Source of the DNA: Pycnopodia helianthoides
Taxonomy: Eukaryota > Echinodermata > Asteroidea > Forcipulatida > Asteriidae
Direction: 5' to 3'
NCBI GenBank assembly: GCA_032158295.1
Contig: CM063249.1
Span: 6,773,195-6,837,194, forward strand
Length of the DNA stretch: 64,000 nt
Made by a program: the position numbers and the translations under genes. Of this stretch, positions 56,501 through 64,000 are shown piece by piece. The first letter of the stretch is position 1; each line of letters begins with the position of its first letter. The notes beneath the pieces were generated by a model. The model was given only the letters and a program-made list of their open reading frames with translations, was not told the DNA's origin and did not search any database.

Positions 56501-56685
56501 TTGCAAATTAAAAACCATATTCAAGTTGTAACCACCGATGCTAACACATTGAAAGTTACTGAGATACAACTTTAAAATGTTCTCTATGAACAGTACCTTT
56601 GAAGAGCCTGTGCATGTTTAGCAATCCCTGCATTCCGCAGAAACTGTGAAGAGCGAAGTGCCAGGAGCCGTCCATTAATCGCCAT
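47591..56685 (-). CDS. Nipsnap: NIPSNAP family mitochondrial protein (NIPSNAP1/2 type)
   Basis: Ten exons: 56597-56685, 54879-55006, 54303-54348, 53134-53228, 52393-52463, 51890-52030, 50058-50089, 49503-49597, 48680-48763 and 47591-47655. Phases agree and give 281 residues (human NIPSNAP1 has 284). Residues 1-30 ([20 protein letters not shown]) are an Arg-rich, acid-free mitochondrial presequence. Two NIPSNAP (dimeric alpha/beta barrel) domains follow. Hallmarks are [42 protein letters not shown] and the C-terminal MESRVMIP. An in-frame Met at 56772 would extend the protein by 29 residues, but the shorter start gives the better presequence. NIPSNAP1/2 act in mitochondria, where they serve as a mitophagy 'eat-me' signal in mammals. 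The last intron uses a GC donor. The gene diverges from CFAP73 by 187 bp. Confidence 0.95.
47830..48205. mobile_element. Element with internal ~160-bp duplication, CCGCCAACGTTC repeats
   Basis: The ends 'taacccttccagtgccgcc' and 'ggctggcactgtaagagtta' are inverted copies. Inside, 'gccgccaacgttc' occurs twice per unit in two tandem units, with 'ccatccacaggcc' and the inverted 'ggcctgtgga'. It lies in the last intron of NIPSNAP. Confidence 0.7.
48335..48655. repeat. ~63-bp tandem repeat, about five copies
   Basis: Recurring 'ggaggcaagcagcccaac', 'aatctatgggtcttagttga' and 'actgaacccgggacaatg'. The last copy ends about 25 bp from the exon at 48680. Intron of NIPSNAP. Confidence 0.75.
49133..49370 (+). 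repeat. tRNA-Ser/Leu-like SINE
   Basis: Head gtcatggacgaagcggtcaa, B-box-like gggtttcgagtcc, then 'ttagcaagacacttaaccat'. Same family as 11488-11790, 55093-55375 and 60283-60680. Confidence 0.65.
49839..50023. mobile_element. MITE-like 'gggcccaatttcatag' element, intact
   Basis: Left gggcccaatttcatagagct, right agctctatgaaattggaccc; inner arms 'gcttaagcac' and 'gcttaagcag' also mirror. 185 bp. The best preserved copy here and a guide for the other copies. Confidence 0.75.
50582..50925. mobile_element. TTAA MITE, family C, first of a tandem pair
   Basis: TTAA-AGGCCCTGTACACTATTG ... CGTGTACAATACCT-TTAA. It joins the next copy with only one TTAA between them. Intron of NIPSNAP. Confidence 0.85.
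50922..51262. mobile_element. TTAA MITE, family C, second of a tandem pair
   Basis: Same orientation as, and over 95% identical by eye to, the first copy. It starts at the shared TTAA (50922-50925) and ends GTACAATACC-TTAA at 51259-51262. Confidence 0.85.
51436..51779. mobile_element. TTAA MITE, family C, opposite orientation
   Basis: TTAA-AGGTATTGTACACTTTTG ... GTGTACAGGGCCT-TTAA, an inverted copy relative to the tandem pair 170 bp away. It ends about 110 bp from the exon at 51890. Confidence 0.85.
52578..52655. repeat. 20-bp minisatellite
   Basis: Alternating ggactgggttcaggataggg and ggactgggtacaggataggg units, about four copies. Intron of NIPSNAP. Confidence 0.85.
52767..53145. repeat. 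~125-bp tandem repeat, three copies, overlapping a splice donor
   Basis: Each unit runs from 'gggtgtttggtggtgtggt' through 'ctgaatccattatac', 'gagtgaatgcagtatgaagg' and a G-rich stretch to 'gactgggtaaggctgctcac' and 'ctgcttgat'. The third copy runs into the NIPSNAP exon at 53134-53228, whose donor (minus strand caag|cag gtgatc) lies inside the unit. The first two copies therefore carry pseudo-donors. Confidence 0.85.
53871..54224. mobile_element. Outer MITE with 47-bp inverted ends and nested elements
   Basis: The left arm contains AATTTGTGACAGTGAG and AATGATGCTTCCTCATAACT; the right arm is its complement with about three differences. Inside is a TTAAGAGGGGTCCAGC...GCTGGACCCCTCTTAA hairpin, then a complete AACCCTC-type element to 54176. 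The layers share TTAA borders. Confidence 0.75.
54552..54703. repeat. Dispersed 'caggcctg' element copy, inverted
   Basis: Runs from 'cagaggccatggcctctg' through 'tggccttgccctctcaaaga' to attccaggcct. Opposite orientation to the copies at 16.7, 20.6 and 27.6 kb. Confidence 0.6.
55093..55375 (+). repeat. tRNA-Ser/Leu-like SINE
   Basis: Head 'cgtggcccagaggtctagtt', then gggttcaaatcccggtc, 'ttgagaaagacacttaacca' and a body ending 'aattattaaattatc'. In intron 1 of NIPSNAP. Confidence 0.65.
56255..56345. repeat. 20-bp tandem repeat cacagtcacacactgtgtgg
   Basis: Four and a half copies of a 20-bp unit that is itself palindromic (cacactgtgtg). Strong cruciform potential. Intron 1 of NIPSNAP, about 250 bp inside the first exon. 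Confidence 0.85.
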
Positions 56686-56872
56686 TTTTGCAGAAGTTTT
56701 TGGCAGAAGTGAGTAAAGCGCCACCAAGTGCCAGACATTCGCCAACCAAGTCGTGTTGCTAAGTGATTCCACACGGAAAGGTTTTCGTGCAGCTTTGGAA
56801 GAATTGCTATTGAGAAATTTAACCGTATTTTCTTCTTTTTCAATCTTTCAAGTCAAAGAAATAATTGTCAAG
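56686..56872. promoter_or_regulatory. Bidirectional promoter between NIPSNAP and CFAP73
   Basis: 187 bp separate the two divergent start codons (about 100 bp if NIPSNAP starts at the upstream Met). No TATA box. A gttgctaagtgatt near 56754 resembles half of an RFX X-box, the motif usual for ciliary genes; it is too weak to call with confidence. Confidence 0.55.
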
Positions 56873-59800
56873 ATGACTGTGAGTTTAGAAGAGTACTTCA
56901 GGACGACATTTGAGGACAAGCTCCTCGTGTAAGTGATTCATTTGCTGAAGTATTTATCGAAGTAGCCGTCATTTCTAATTTTTGTGCTGTGAACTTGTAA
57001 TTGTATGCAAATACTATGTCATTATGTGATTTATATTTTTTGACGAAAATAATGGCATTACTTTGCAAATTCAGTGGAAGTAGATGTTAAGTGTAACATA
57101 AAGTTGCAAATATTAACAATACAGATCAGTATTGCTGCATTATGGACTCTTTGTTGTTACTTTGTAAGTGTAACAACTTACAAGTAATTATTTACAAATT
57201 CAAGACAACTTTCTTAGTTTTAGTAACTTTTTAGTTTAGTTTTGTCTTACATTCTTACTAGTACTACAGTCATATGACCAGTTCCGGATCATTGACCAGT
57301 TCCGTATCACTTCAACTTTGCAATAACCACACACTTAAAATTACTTCTCACTTTAGCAATATGTGTTGATAACTTGATACATGTGAAGAATAGCACAAAA
57401 TAAACCAACAAACCCCAAATAAATTATGGCAATTTTCCTGGAGTTTGTCTGCAGTAATAATGATCATTTTTTCAACAACAAAAATGGTGGTTGAAATATG
57501 CTGTTAAAACTTCTCACCTTTCAAATTTGAAGACCAGGGCGAATAACATGTAAAAAGCTAAGCATTTGTAAGACAAATTTTACATAAATACTGAGCAGTT
57601 GTTTTGTTTTTTAGATGAGATAAAATTACCAAATTGTTTTTTTTTTTTTGGGGGGGGGCATCGTATCCTTGAACAGTTTGGAATCACTCAACATCTTGCT
57701 GCATCAAATGGTGGCGCACTCAATTAGGTAAAATCATACGGCTGCTGTCCTGTAGAAAGTTTATGATTTAATTATTTTTTCCGCCCTTTTTTTTTCCTGT
57801 TTCAATTCCCACCCTGTTTAGTAAAATGCCGGAGCGTGAAGATGACCATCTGACCCCAGCGACCAGATTACTTGAGAAACGAAGAGAGATGTCTGAGGTT
57901 GAACAAGCATTGGCCGCCCAGAAAGAGGTAAGTTTAATTCTTTAAACTCACATTTACTTCATTACCCCTCCTACAATCAGTTCATTTTGTTCAAAAAATT
58001 AATTTATGCCGCAGAATTCCACAAAGTTGGAATTTTAAAGAATATTATGTGTATTGCTATATCAAATGCACTTCCACACAAGTCCACAGCAGATTGTGGA
58101 GTTTTTAAAAACAAGTTTGCGAGCTAGAAGAAGAAGAACAATTCCACTTCATCTAGTACCACAGCAGACTGTGGGATTTTGAAGAACACAACTTTCCACA
58201 TACATGTATGTAGTTAGTTCCATGGCCTCTTGAAAAACAAACAAGACACTGTGAGAGCATCAGGCCTTGAATTACATGCAGGCCACGGATGCCATGGCCT
58301 CTGTTGCCCCTGGTCTTGGCCTAGGTGCCCCTTCAAAAGTTTCACATAGACTTTAAGATTTTTCAATGGAAGTGCCCCTTTGCAAAATCTGAAATTGTCC
58401 TTGCCCCTCTCAAAGATGAAATTCCAGGCATGGACATAGCAGGCCAGTGCCTCATAGTCCTACAGTGTATGGATTTGACTTTATTTTTACTTTTAAGTTT
58501 TCTAGGAATTGGCCAATATAAGCCAACGTGTGAATCCTTTACACAAATCTTTTTTGTTTTTGTTTTTTAATCTCAGGAGTTCCAGATGAAGATGGAGAGT
58601 TTGCAACAGAGAAGAGAAGAACTGGACAGAAAAGAATACCAGCTTAAAGAATCTCTCCTCAAGTTTGATAAATTCCTCAAGGTTAGATTAACGTTTTTAT
58701 TTTTACAATTTGATAAATTTTGATTCATTAACTGGACAACAATACTTGCATGTATTCTAGTCATTGTGAAGGGAGCGGTTAGCTTGGCCGGATTCGAACC
58801 CACAACCCAGTGATAGTAAGTCCGGCAATCTAACCATTTGACCACAGTGGCACAACATATTTGTGTGCATATTGTATCATAAAAATTGCTGTATATGATT
58901 TTCTGATGTGTTTATCCTTTAGAATTTTATGTTTGATTCATTTTACAAAAATGCTATGCCCTGTATATTTGAGTTGCATTTTAAAACTGTTTCAGTTGTA
59001 TTTTAAAACTGTCTCAGTTTATGTATTTATTTATTTTTCATTTCTAGGATCCAAACACCAAGTTTATCCCATAAAAATATATTCAGGTCTTTTGTAAACA
59101 TGTGTTATCACAGGTTACATGGTCCACACTTGTGTAGTTTTTACATTATGTGTTGTGCTTTGCATTGTACAATGTGTATTTAAACTGAAAGGTGACTCAT
59201 TCAAGTCTAAACCATTTGCCTGATCCCCCCTCCCCAATTTTATGTTTGTGCTCTCATAATCGATGATTTAAACTATTGTTATTGTTGAATATTTCTTTCA
59301 TATTTGTATGCCATTGCATTTTAATTGTTATTTGTAACGGGATTATTTTGTTAAATTTGTTTGTCTCCTTCTTTTATCTTGCTTACTGTAAACTTTTAAC
59401 TCCTATTTTCATTCTGATTGATTTGCTGTTGAGCCTCTTTGCATACTCTTCCACTGTCTTCTCATTTTTCTCTTGTATTGAAAGTAGCTACGCTGCCACC
59501 ATTGTTGTCATGTTCCTTATGTATGTGCTATAAGAAACATACCTCAATCTCTTGACACCAAAACGGTGCCAGACAATTTTCCTTCTTGGTCCTAGAGTGC
59601 ATGGGTGACCTCCATGGTTAGAGTAAGCAGATACCACACGAGTTAAAAGTATATGTTCAACTTAGTCTTAGGATATAAACAATCTCAGGCCTACACTTAT
59701 AATATCACTAAATTGTATCAAGGAATTTATACTTGATTTAATTGATGACTTGTGTCTTTCAGAGTATTATTAGAAGATACTTTTTATTTTGTTAACGTTA

Positions 59801-62800
59801 GTTTTTTTTTTTTTTTTTAACTTAATGAAATTGGATATTGTCTTTAGTTTTCGAAATGGCTCCTTAGAGTCTTTATAAAGTAAATTATTTTTAGTCGTTT
59901 TCTACAATAAATGTAAAAAAGAACAATTATATCAAATCAAGTTCTATTTTTAAGGCTAAATTCAACGACATTTTGCATGAGGTTATATAAAAAGGCTTAT
60001 TTTTTCTGATAACTAATTAAAAAAAAATCTTAATGTTTGACAGGAAAATGATTCCAAGCGTGCCAGAGCTGTCAAGAAAGCATTTGACGAGAGAGAGTTG
60101 AGAAAGTCTAAAGAGAAGGAAATCTTCAGGTGAGGGAAAATTAATCACGGGGGGTTTGAGTTGAAAGGATAAGGAGAAGCTTATCAAGTAATCTGAAAAA
60201 GTAAACGGAAAATGTGGCTGTTGTTATAAGCCGATGTTTCCCCGCTGGTAAAGGATGGTATAGTGCACTGGGTGCCCAAGGCGTACTGTGGCTGAGCAGT
60301 CAAGCCCACTGGACTCAAGCTCTGGTGTTTCTCAACAGCAGAGTGAGGGTGGGAGTCCCGGTCTTGATGCTAGTGACCTTAAGCAAGACACTTAACCATT
60401 AGTGCTTCGTTCTTCGCATGGGACGTAAAGCCGTAGATCCTTTGTGTTGTGTAGTGCATAGTGAAATAACCCAGTACACTTCAATGAAGAGAGGGTTTGC
60501 CGTGGTGTTCTTTGGCATGGTTGGCTGCAGATTGTGCTGTAACACCTTGTTTTACATGATCCTATAAATGGGTCTTATAATTTACAACAGCTCCGCGGAC
60601 CTGTTGAGAAAAATAATGAGCACTTTGAAATGCCCTTCGGGTGTGATAAAGCGCTTTCAAGAACTGCATTTATTATTTTGATGTAACGCTAGTCGTGTTT
60701 TATAATACACCCAGTGCCATGCTATTAAAACAAGGAATAATCATACCTTTTTATTGTATGACATCATCAACGCTGGTTAATTTGAACTTGGCACAAAAAC
60801 TGTTTCAACTGCAAAGGGGCACTGTACGGCAGGTCATGAGGATTTTGAAATCAGTCACAATTTTTAAGACTATGTTACCAGACTCTTTCAACAGTGTGCA
60901 CAGTACATATGGTCACCGCAAACTTTGGGAGCAGGGCCCACTTTCACAAATCTGTTTATTAAGCAGAGAATGTTGCTTAACAATTAGCTGCTAAGCAAAA
61001 ATGATAAGGATATACCACAGATGGTACATGTGACATGGTATTTTGGCTGGTAACCTTATTCTGGTAAGCATAATTTTGTTGTGCTGTGCTGATTTTTGTG
61101 ATAAGGATACCACAGATGGTACATGTGACATGGTATTTTGGCTGGTAACCTTATTCTGGTAAGCATAATTTTGTTGTGCTGAGCTGATTTTTGTGCTATT
61201 AAAGCAGCTCTATGAAATTGGGCCCAGATCTTAACTAAATGAATTCCACTTTACAGCATTTTAGGCAATCGGGATAGTGGATCATCAAGGTGTACATGTA
61301 AATATTTTGCCCTTTAACACGTTGACTGCCGCCTACGAGTATATTCGTAGTAACAGGTTAGACAGATTCTGCCACTATGAGTATACTCGTAGAGAATGAA
61401 AGGGCTTTGTATTGTTATTTAAATACACTGGCATCACTGAGCCTGCAACACATACGCTTCCTGTCAGTGGTAAGGACATCGACCTTAGAATGTGCATGTT
61501 AATTTTTTTTTTGTATAGTACCTATTTGGTATGCGCGCATGCGCATCGCACTTATGTGCGCATGCGCACCGCACTTGGCAAATGGGAACGCACTACGAAT
61601 ATAATGGTCGGCAGTAAACGTGTTAACACCATTTCATAATAGATCTTTCTATTGCATTTTCACAGCCCGAGTTTTTGCCAACCAAGATCAGAAATCTATG
61701 GGAACCCAAAACAGATGGCCAAAGTTTGAAACAATTGTTACGCAGATATTCAAAAATGGTGTTGAATTTGTTGGAAAGAAAGAAACCATTCATGTGATGT
61801 CTTTTTTTTATTTGAAAGTTTGCAGAAATGTTGAATTCGGTCACATCTGTTAACATGTATGCATGTTTTGCTAGCATGCAGCGGTTTGTTTATCAACAAT
61901 AGAAAGTCCTATAAGCACTTTTTTTAAGTGCCTTCTGAGTCCTGTTGGGGGCGAGGGGGGGGTTCTTAATATAAGACTTCTCATTTAATGTTTTTTTTTT
62001 CTTCTTTAGATTACTGGATGAGAAGAAAGACCTCCAGGGGTCAAAGGACAAACTCCTTGGTCGTCTTAACAAACACAAAATCTATCACCGCTACTTGGAG
62101 CGAACGCTGGAGGCCGCTGAAGAGTTTCATGAAATCCGAGAGATTATCGCTCGCTATGAGACGCTGGTCGCAACGCATAGTGTAAGTACGAAACTGTGTC
62201 CGGTGTTTCTCTCCACGCGAAGTTCACAAATGATCCGGATTGGTAGAGCTTTTAAAACCAAACCTAAACATTAAATCTAAAATCATTCTGAGGATCTTGT
62301 TTTTTAATAACAGACATGCAAGAAGGGGCGTTGTAACAAGTCAAATTACTGTTCATGGGAATTATGTAGAAAATAACTAAATACACCTCAGGCTCCACGC
62401 ACTGACTCCCTCTTCCTCCCTTCTCCTCCCGTGGACATTCTTGACTCCTTAGGATCTGCTGGATAAGGCTCAAAAGACGCAAGATGCAGTGGAGAGAGAA
62501 AGAGGAGCTCTGGTGAAGTTCACGGAGGAGAAGAACAATGAGATCCTTCATTATAACAACAAGCTTGCACAGTTACAGACCAGGCTAGACAGGGCTCAGA
62601 GTGAAGCTGTCAAATGGTATGTAGTTCACAACACCGGGCTTCTGTACTGTGACAAACGGTTCAGGTTTGTCCGTGCCTCTGTGCAGTATTATTTTTCAGA
62701 ACTCTTTGGAGTTTGCGGTGTAATCATTTTCCTTTCGAAAAATATTGTTGTCATCGGAACGAAACCCTTGACAAAGGAAAGACAACAAAGGTTGTGAGGG

Positions 62801-63733
62801 CCCTCACTGAGGTCAATAAAGAGCTATCATTGGCTGAGAGTTGTGCCTGGCGCGTACATGCGTTCACATTTGCCTTGTTTGACCCCCAGCGATTGTGGCC
62901 AATACACGGGGTCTTTTTTAAGATGTTGTCAACTAGTACAGATAACGGGCCTTTACTCTGCTTGTTGTACTCCCTCCCATATCCCCTCTTCCCCAATCTG
63001 CTCCCCTTCTATACATTTCTCATCCCCACCCCTATCTCAATCTTACCTACTGTACCTCTATTACATCTATTCTGTTTATTGGTATTTGTTATACGATTAA
63101 TCTTTCATCATGACTGTCTTTGATGTATGACATTTCTTACTTTGTATATGTATGTTTGTATTTTAGAATGTTTTGGCCGAATAAATAATAATAATAATAA
63201 TAACTCAGGAATTTTACAAGACTGATTTTCACGGGACCAAATAATTTTTTTCATTTGATATAATTTACTGAGCTGCTAAGGAGACAGATCAGACTTGCAA
63301 AACTGAAGTATTTTTGAGTAAATTTTTTTAAAATATGTGTTTGGAAAAATACTAGACTGCAGGACTTGTGACTTGTGAAGGGTGGATGGTCAGAACCCTT
63401 GCCCCCTCCCTACAAATTATATCGAAAAAATACACAAATAAATGATTTGATACAATAAAATAGCCCCACCAATTTATGTCTTCCCTGTCTTGCCCCCCTC
63501 CCCCCGAATGAAACTGTCTGGTCACGCCACTGTTGTGATGTTACTTGCCCAGTGCTCAAATGACTGAAATCTGGCCAGTGGTGCAGCGGGTAGTTCAAGC
63601 CCTGCTTCGCCAGAGCGTTATTTTTGCAGCCTGTCTGTATTAATTCTGTTTCTATCATTTACAGGGAGTCCCAGTGGACGCATATCAAGAACACAGCAGC
63701 CAAGAAGACTCTGTTACTAGGAAGAATTAAAAT
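56873..63733 (+). CDS. CFAP73: CFAP73 (CCDC42 family) axonemal coiled-coil protein, 3' end beyond window
   Basis: Seven exons: 56873-56928, 57822-57927, 58577-58681, 60044-60129, 62010-62181, 62453-62616 and 63665-63733. Phases are consistent and encode the first 252 residues; the last exon ends in a GT donor, so at least one more exon lies to the right. The start [18 protein letters not shown], then [21 protein letters not shown] and [14 protein letters not shown] match the CCDC42/CFAP73 family. The block [20 protein letters not shown] is its signature. FDKFL and the N-terminus favour CFAP73 over CCDC42. Most of the chain is coiled coil. CFAP73 is the counterpart of Chlamydomonas MIA2, which works with CFAP100 in the modifier of inner arms on axonemal doublets. 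Introns hold SINEs and a MITE. Confidence 0.9.
58262..58430. repeat. Dispersed 'caggcctg' element copy, inverted
   Basis: From caggccttgaattacatgca through 'tgccccttcaaaagttt' to 'gaaattccaggcat'. Ends 146 bp before the exon at 58577 of CFAP73. Confidence 0.65.
58765..58858 (-). repeat. tRNA-derived SINE, minus strand
   Basis: On the minus strand: gtgccactgtggtcaaatgg, then 'ttagattgccggacttacta' and gggttcgaatccggcc. An A-box and B-box arrangement with an anticodon-arm-like middle; mismatched acceptor stem. Intron 3 of CFAP73. Confidence 0.5.
58862..60043. other. Intron 3 of CFAP73, no further feature
   Basis: T-rich, with many stops and a run of 18 T near 59801. The open frame at 59276-59533 is hydrophobic because of T-richness and has no splice or family support. 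Confidence 0.5.
60283..60680 (+). repeat. tRNA-Ser/Leu-like SINE, near full length
   Basis: Head tactgtggctgagcagtcaa, 'ctctggtgtttctcaacagc', 'gggagtcccggtcttga', 'agcaagacacttaaccatta', and a long body to 'tgataaagcgctttcaagaa' with a (att) end. About 400 bp; the longest copy in the window. Confidence 0.7.
60933..61226. mobile_element. 'gggcccaatttcatag' element with internal duplication
   Basis: Left gggcccactttcacaaatct, right ctctatgaaattgggccc. The internal segment 'ataccacagatggtacatgt' to 'ttttgttgtgctg' is duplicated in tandem (about 90 bp). Intron 4 of CFAP73. Confidence 0.65.
61314..61626. mobile_element. TTAA MITE with TTAACACGTTGACTGCCG ends
   Basis: Left TTAACACGTTGACTGCCG and right CGGCAGTAAACGTGTTAA are complements with one mismatch. 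Inside are ctacgagtatattcgtag palindromes and two gcgcatgcgca palindromes (about 61541-61570). 313 bp, intron 4 of CFAP73. Confidence 0.75.
62940..63205 (+). mobile_element. Possible non-LTR retrotransposon 3' tail
   Basis: Pyrimidine-rich sequence ending 'ttagaatgttttggccgaat' plus (aataat)n. Such microsatellite tails are usual for 3' ends of CR1/RTE-class LINEs. No coding remnant recognised. Confidence 0.3.
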
Positions 63734-63789
63734 GTGAGTTTGACAACAAACATCGGGGCATTTTGTAAAAAAGATCTCCCATAGCTCTT

Positions 63790-63895
63790 GTGGTCTCGGT
63801 GCTTTGAACAGTAATCTGGTCGTCCCCTGAAGACGAGCAGAGTATACTGTTTGAAGCATCGACACCACACCGGCTCTTTTCAGAGCCAACACTCC
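63790..63895 (+). ncRNA. Degenerate hammerhead motif (Penelope-type repeat)
   Basis: CUGAAGA at 63827-63833, then the same GAGCAG...CUGUUU stem and AGUAUA loop as at 28.0 kb. The following core reads GAAGC AUC instead of GAAAC GUC, so it should be inactive. The hairpin 'ggctcttttcagagcc' follows as in the other copy. Just upstream, ggtctcggtgctttgaacag is an inverted partial copy of the motif. Confidence 0.5.
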
Positions 63896-64000
63896 TCCCA
63901 AAGGAGATTTGACACATGGTTGTACCCGCAAGTTTACCCGTTATAGCTACTTCACACAATAAATTGCTTATCGGGAAACAGCTTTAAAAAATTGAGCCTC

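Noticed and set aside
56683..56772. NIPSNAP start at the upstream in-frame Met (56772)
   Set aside because: The extension lacks presequence character and would reach into the short shared promoter; [13 protein letters not shown] is a better mitochondrial start. Not excluded.
56740..56775. A clear RFX X-box in the NIPSNAP/CFAP73 promoter
   Set aside because: Only one half-site (gttgcta) fits; the second half does not.
59276..59533. An 85-residue hydrophobic ORF suggesting a membrane protein
   Set aside because: T-rich intron DNA gives Leu/Ile/Phe-rich frames by composition; no start context, splice or homology support.

Overview
The window is nuclear DNA from an animal. Genes are split into many short exons with canonical GT/AG borders, introns are long and full of small transposon relics, and several families point to a deuterostome. 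My best guess is an echinoderm (sea star or sea cucumber). This rests on vertebrate-type TTAGGG repeats and on dispersed repeats I associate with echinoderms (for example those ending in 'gggcccaatttcatagagct'). It is an inference; no species-diagnostic gene is present.

I reconstructed six genes exon by exon, with reading phase checked at every junction. They alternate in strand: CENPS/MHF1 (minus, 3630-5907), an XRCC1-N-domain protein with two UBZ4 zinc fingers, XNDC1-like (plus, 6149-13525), an unrecognised coiled-coil protein (minus, 18059-27073), a 15-16-finger C2H2/AT-hook protein (plus, 30860-39641, one frameshift), a mitochondrial NIPSNAP (minus, 47591-56685) and the axonemal protein CFAP73 (plus, from 56873, running off the right edge). 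CENPS/XNDC1 and NIPSNAP/CFAP73 are head-to-head pairs with only 241 and 187 bp between start codons. The first pair joins two genome-maintenance genes and has an E2F-like site just before the XNDC1 start.

The rest is mostly repeats. At least four families of TTAA-flanked MITEs (piggyBac-like target) occur, one nested in another and one as a tandem pair sharing a TTAA. There are other terminal-inverted-repeat elements, tRNA-derived SINEs, Penelope-type hammerhead ribozyme motifs (about 28.0 and 63.8 kb), and tandem arrays, the largest a 78-bp unit repeated about 29 times (23.9-26.1 kb). Two foldback elements sit 450 bp apart in intron 1 of the zinc-finger gene. One carries a (TTAGGG)n core between GATCG-rich arms and is flanked by a 6-bp direct repeat. 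The other is built of mirrored 17-bp repeats and is flanked by a 9-bp direct repeat.

Region by region: 0-3.6 kb, repeats and perhaps the tail of an upstream gene; 3.6-13.5 kb, DNA-repair pair; 13.5-18 kb, 3' flanks and SINEs; 18-27 kb, coiled-coil gene with satellite in intron 1; 27-31 kb, intergenic with hairpin MITEs; 31-39.6 kb, zinc-finger gene; 39.6-47.6 kb, intergenic MITE field; 47.6-63.7 kb, NIPSNAP/CFAP73 pair. Local indel clusters in the satellite and the homopolymer frameshift in the zinc-finger gene suggest the sequence may be an imperfectly polished long-read consensus.
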